From contig OZ026528.1 of the NCBI GenBank assembly GCA_964019695.1, positions 58,671,602-58,735,601 of the forward strand: a stretch of DNA of 64,000 nucleotides. Direction: 5' to 3'. Made by a program: the position numbers and the translations under genes. Of the stretch, positions 61,201-64,000 are shown in pieces. The notes under the pieces were generated by a model. It was not told the DNA's origin and did not search any database. It saw only the letters and a list, made by a program, of their open reading frames with translations. The DNA is from Loripinus fragilis. Lineage: Eukaryota; Mollusca; Bivalvia; Lucinida; Lucinidae. How positions within the stretch are numbered: the stretch's first letter is position 1; every line of letters starts with the position of its first letter.

Positions 61201-62645
61201 CAAGTGATTAAGTGTTTTTCAGCATTACGTAGGTAAATTTACTGTGACAAATGATACTTATAGTGGAAACAGACATATTTTTGTAGGTGCCCATTAGCAT
61301 ATTTGGAGACATGTAATTGGATTTCATAGAAATAATCCAAGATGGGCAATTCTAAACTTGGAATATCACTTTTTTCAAGTAAATTGGTGTGTTTAAACAT
61401 TAATTAGGTAAAAAACATGTGGCAAATGGTACTTATAGAGAGAACAGACATATCAATTTAGGTCCTTAGCATATTTGGACACATCCAATTGGATTTCATG
61501 GAAATATTCCAAGATGTGCCATTTCCCAACTTGGAATATCACTTGCTTCAAGGGATTTTGTGTGTTTCAGCATTAATTAGGTAACGTTACTGTGACAAAT
61601 GAGACCTTTTGTAAAATCAGACATATTTATTTAGGTTTTAGCATATTTGGACCATCTTAAAAGATTTCATAGAAATATTCCAAGATGGGCCATTTCCCAA
61701 CTTGGAATATAACTTGTTTCAACTGATTTGGTGTCAATATTAATTAGGTAAATTTACTGTGACAAATGATACTTATAGAGGAAACAGACGTGTTTATGTA
61801 GGTGCATAGCATATTTGGACACATCTAATAGGAATTCATGGAAATATTCCAAGATGGGGCATTTCCCAACTTGGAATATAACTTGTTTCAAGTAAATTGG
61901 TGTGTTTTAACATTAATTAAGTAAAAAACATGTGACAAATGATACTTATAGTGAGAACAGACATATCAATTTTGGTACTTAGTATATTTGGACACATTTA
62001 ATTGAATTTCATGGAAATATTCCAAGATGGGACATTTCCCAACTTGGAATATCACTTGTTGCAATTGATTTGGTGTGTTACAGCATTAATTAGGTAAAGT
62101 TACTGTGACAAATGATACTTAAAGTGGAAACAGACATATTTTTGTAGGGTTTTAGCATATTTATTCTCAACTAATTGGATTTCATGGAAATATTCCAAGA
62201 TGGGGCATTTCCCAACTTGGATTATTACTTGTTTCAAGTGATTTGGTATGTTACAGCATTAATTAGGTAAAGTACTGTGACAAATGAGATCTTTTGTGGA
62301 AACAGACATATATATTTAGGTTTTAGCATATCTGGACACATCTTATAGGATTTTATGGAAATATTCCAAGATGGGGCATTTCCCAACTTGGAATATCACT
62401 TGTTTCAAGTGATTTGGTTTGTTTCAGCATTAATTAGGTAAATTTACTGCTAAAAATGATACTTATAGTGGACACAGACATATTAATGTAGGGTTTTTGC
62501 ATATTTGTACTCATCAAATTGGATTTCATGGAAATATTCCAAGATGAGGCATTTCCCAACTTGGATTATTACTTGTTTCAAGTGATTTGGTGTGTTACAG
62601 CATAATTTAGGTAAAGTTACTGTGACAAATGTAACCTTTCGTGGA
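55228..62645 (-). repeat. 172-bp satellite, block 2 (reverse, about 43 monomers, higher-order)
   Basis: Monomers run opposite to blocks 1 and 3. Variant types alternate, for example with CATATTTTTGTAGGTGCCC, AGAGAGAACAGACATATC, GAGACCTTTTGTAGAAACAG or AGTGAGAACAGACATATC. The order repeats: 55363 to 56401 (1038 bp, six units), 56401 to 57615 (1214 bp, seven units), 59371 to 60398 (1027 bp, six units) and about 60181 to 61208 (1027 bp). The latter two are nearly identical. ORFs of 60 codons here are chance. Confidence 0.97.
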
Positions 62646-62945
62646 AACAGACATAAAAAGATTGGCTATAACATTAATGTATTGCAACAGACTGCATGCT
62701 TGGTAGTCAACCCAATCACGGTTGGCAACTTTGCTTTCCTCTTTAATTGCACGCAGGTGGGTCGGACTTCAGACTCTATGATGGTTCCGACTTAAAGACT
62801 TATCTATTGATGAGATGGTAGGGGCCTGATGCTTTGGCTGTTTGTCGGGCCCACCGGGGTTTACCTGTTGGATTTCTTTTGCTCCGGTATTCAGTTTAAT
62901 TTACTGTTGAGTCCTTATCCTTGCTTTATCTCCTTGTTATCTTCA
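62646..62945. other. Unique spacer at satellite inversion
   Basis: About 300 bp between oppositely oriented satellite blocks, GC-richer. It contains GTCGGGCCCACCGGGGTTTA. No gene or repeat recognised. Confidence 0.8.
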
Positions 62946-64000
62946 CAGTAAATTTACCTAATTAATGCTGTAGCACAGCAAATCACTTGAAACAAGTGAT
63001 ATTCCAAGTTGGGAAATGCCCCATCTTGGAATATTTCCATACAATCCTATATGATGTGTCCAAATATGCTTAAACCTAAATATATATGTCTGTTTCCACA
63101 AAGGTATCATTTGTCAAAGTAAATTTACCTAATTAATGCTGAAACACACCAAAACACTTGAAACAAATGATATTCCAAGTTGAGAAATGCCTCATCTTGG
63201 AATATTTTCATGAAATCCTAAAAGATGTGTCCAAATATTCTAAGTACATAAATTGATGGGGGTTTTTTCCACAAAAGGTCTCATTTTACATAGTAACTTC
63301 ACCTAATTAATGCTGAAACACACCAAATCACTTAAAACAAGTGATATTCCAAGTTGGGAAATGCCCCATCTTGGAATATTTCCATGAAATCCTATATGAT
63401 GTGTCCAAATATGCTTAAACCTAAATATATATGTCTGTTTCCACTAAAGGTTTCATTTGTCATAGTAACTTTACTTAATTAATGCTGAAACACACCAAAT
63501 CACTTGAAACAAATGATATTCCAAGTTGGGAAATGCCCCATCTTAGAATATTTCCATAAAATCCTATTAGATGTGTCCAAACATGCTAAGTACCTAAATA
63601 TATATGTCTGTTTCCACAAAAGGTTTCATTTGTCACAGTAATTTACCTAATTAATGCTGAAACACACCAAATCACTTGAAACAAGTGATATTCCAAGTTG
63701 GGAAATGCCCCATCTTGGAATATTTCCATGAAATCCTATTAGGTGTGTCCAAACATGCTAAGTACCTAAATATATATGTCTGTTTCCACAAAAGGTTTCA
63801 TTTGTCACAGTAACTTAACCTAATTAATGCTGAAACATACCAAATCACTTGAAACAAGTGATATTCCAAGTTGGGAAATGCCCCATCTTGGAATATTTCC
63901 ATGAAATCCAATTAGATGTGTCCAAACATGCTTAAACCTTAATAATTATGTCTGTTTCCACAAAGGTATCATTTGTCAAAGTAACTTTACCTAATTAATG
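62946..64000 (+). repeat. 172-bp satellite, block 3 (forward, about 6 monomers, runs off window)
   Basis: Regular monomers with spacing 172-174 bp (TATTCC at 63171, 63345, 63517, 63689, 63862). More homogeneous than block 1. Continues beyond the window. Confidence 0.97.

Overview
The window looks like a repeat-rich, AT-rich invertebrate nuclear genome segment. It has GT-AG introns, tRNA-derived SINEs, a 5'-truncated LINE, many hAT-like and foldback elements and an array satellite. A marine bivalve mollusc is my best guess from the repeat character and the gene remnant, but this is inference. A run of exactly 200 N at 25910-26109 marks a scaffold join. The only convincing host gene is the 5' part of a CCDC81-like gene on the minus strand: four exons between 34400 and 29198 that encode two HU-like domains. 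No later exon was recognised.

Layout. 0-10 kb: SINE, LINE reverse-transcriptase remnant, a foldback MITE and two copies of one TIR element. The second copy (5131-10084) holds a multi-level nest of later insertions, several with clean target-site duplications. 10-15.9 kb: a TTAA-flanked MITE inside a hairpin element, a tRNA-like sequence, a hAT-like MITE interrupted by a SINE, and a 179-bp duplication. 15.9-24.9 kb: a recent tandem segmental duplication of about 4.45 kb (15925-20366 and 20367-24865), rich in poly(C)-poly(A) tracts and carrying a hAT MITE with an 8-bp TSD in each copy. 24.9-29 kb: SINE head, gap, a five-unit array of about 160 bp ending in a minisatellite and hairpin, then little. 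29-34.4 kb: the CCDC81-like gene. 34.5-45 kb: SINEs, MITEs, a foldback element with minisatellite arms, a decayed TTF/hAT-type (ZMYM-like) coding remnant, and an unrecognised coding-like ORF split by a SINE.

45.3-64 kb is the most striking part. A satellite of about 172 bp runs forward (46.1-47.86 kb), reverse (55.23-62.65 kb) and forward again (62.95 kb to the window edge). The first two blocks flank a large imperfect palindrome: arms 47856-50068 and 51365-55227, loop about 1.3 kb. One arm carries a 1430-bp insertion exactly between AAA and TTT; the other arm is the empty site. The reverse block is organised in higher-order repeats of six or seven monomers (1027-1214 bp), and every monomer carries two adjacent dyads able to fold as hairpins.

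There are no operons or pathways to reconstruct. The biology here is mainly that of mobile elements, satellite evolution and one partial gene. Most short ORFs are chance or low-complexity translations of these repeats.
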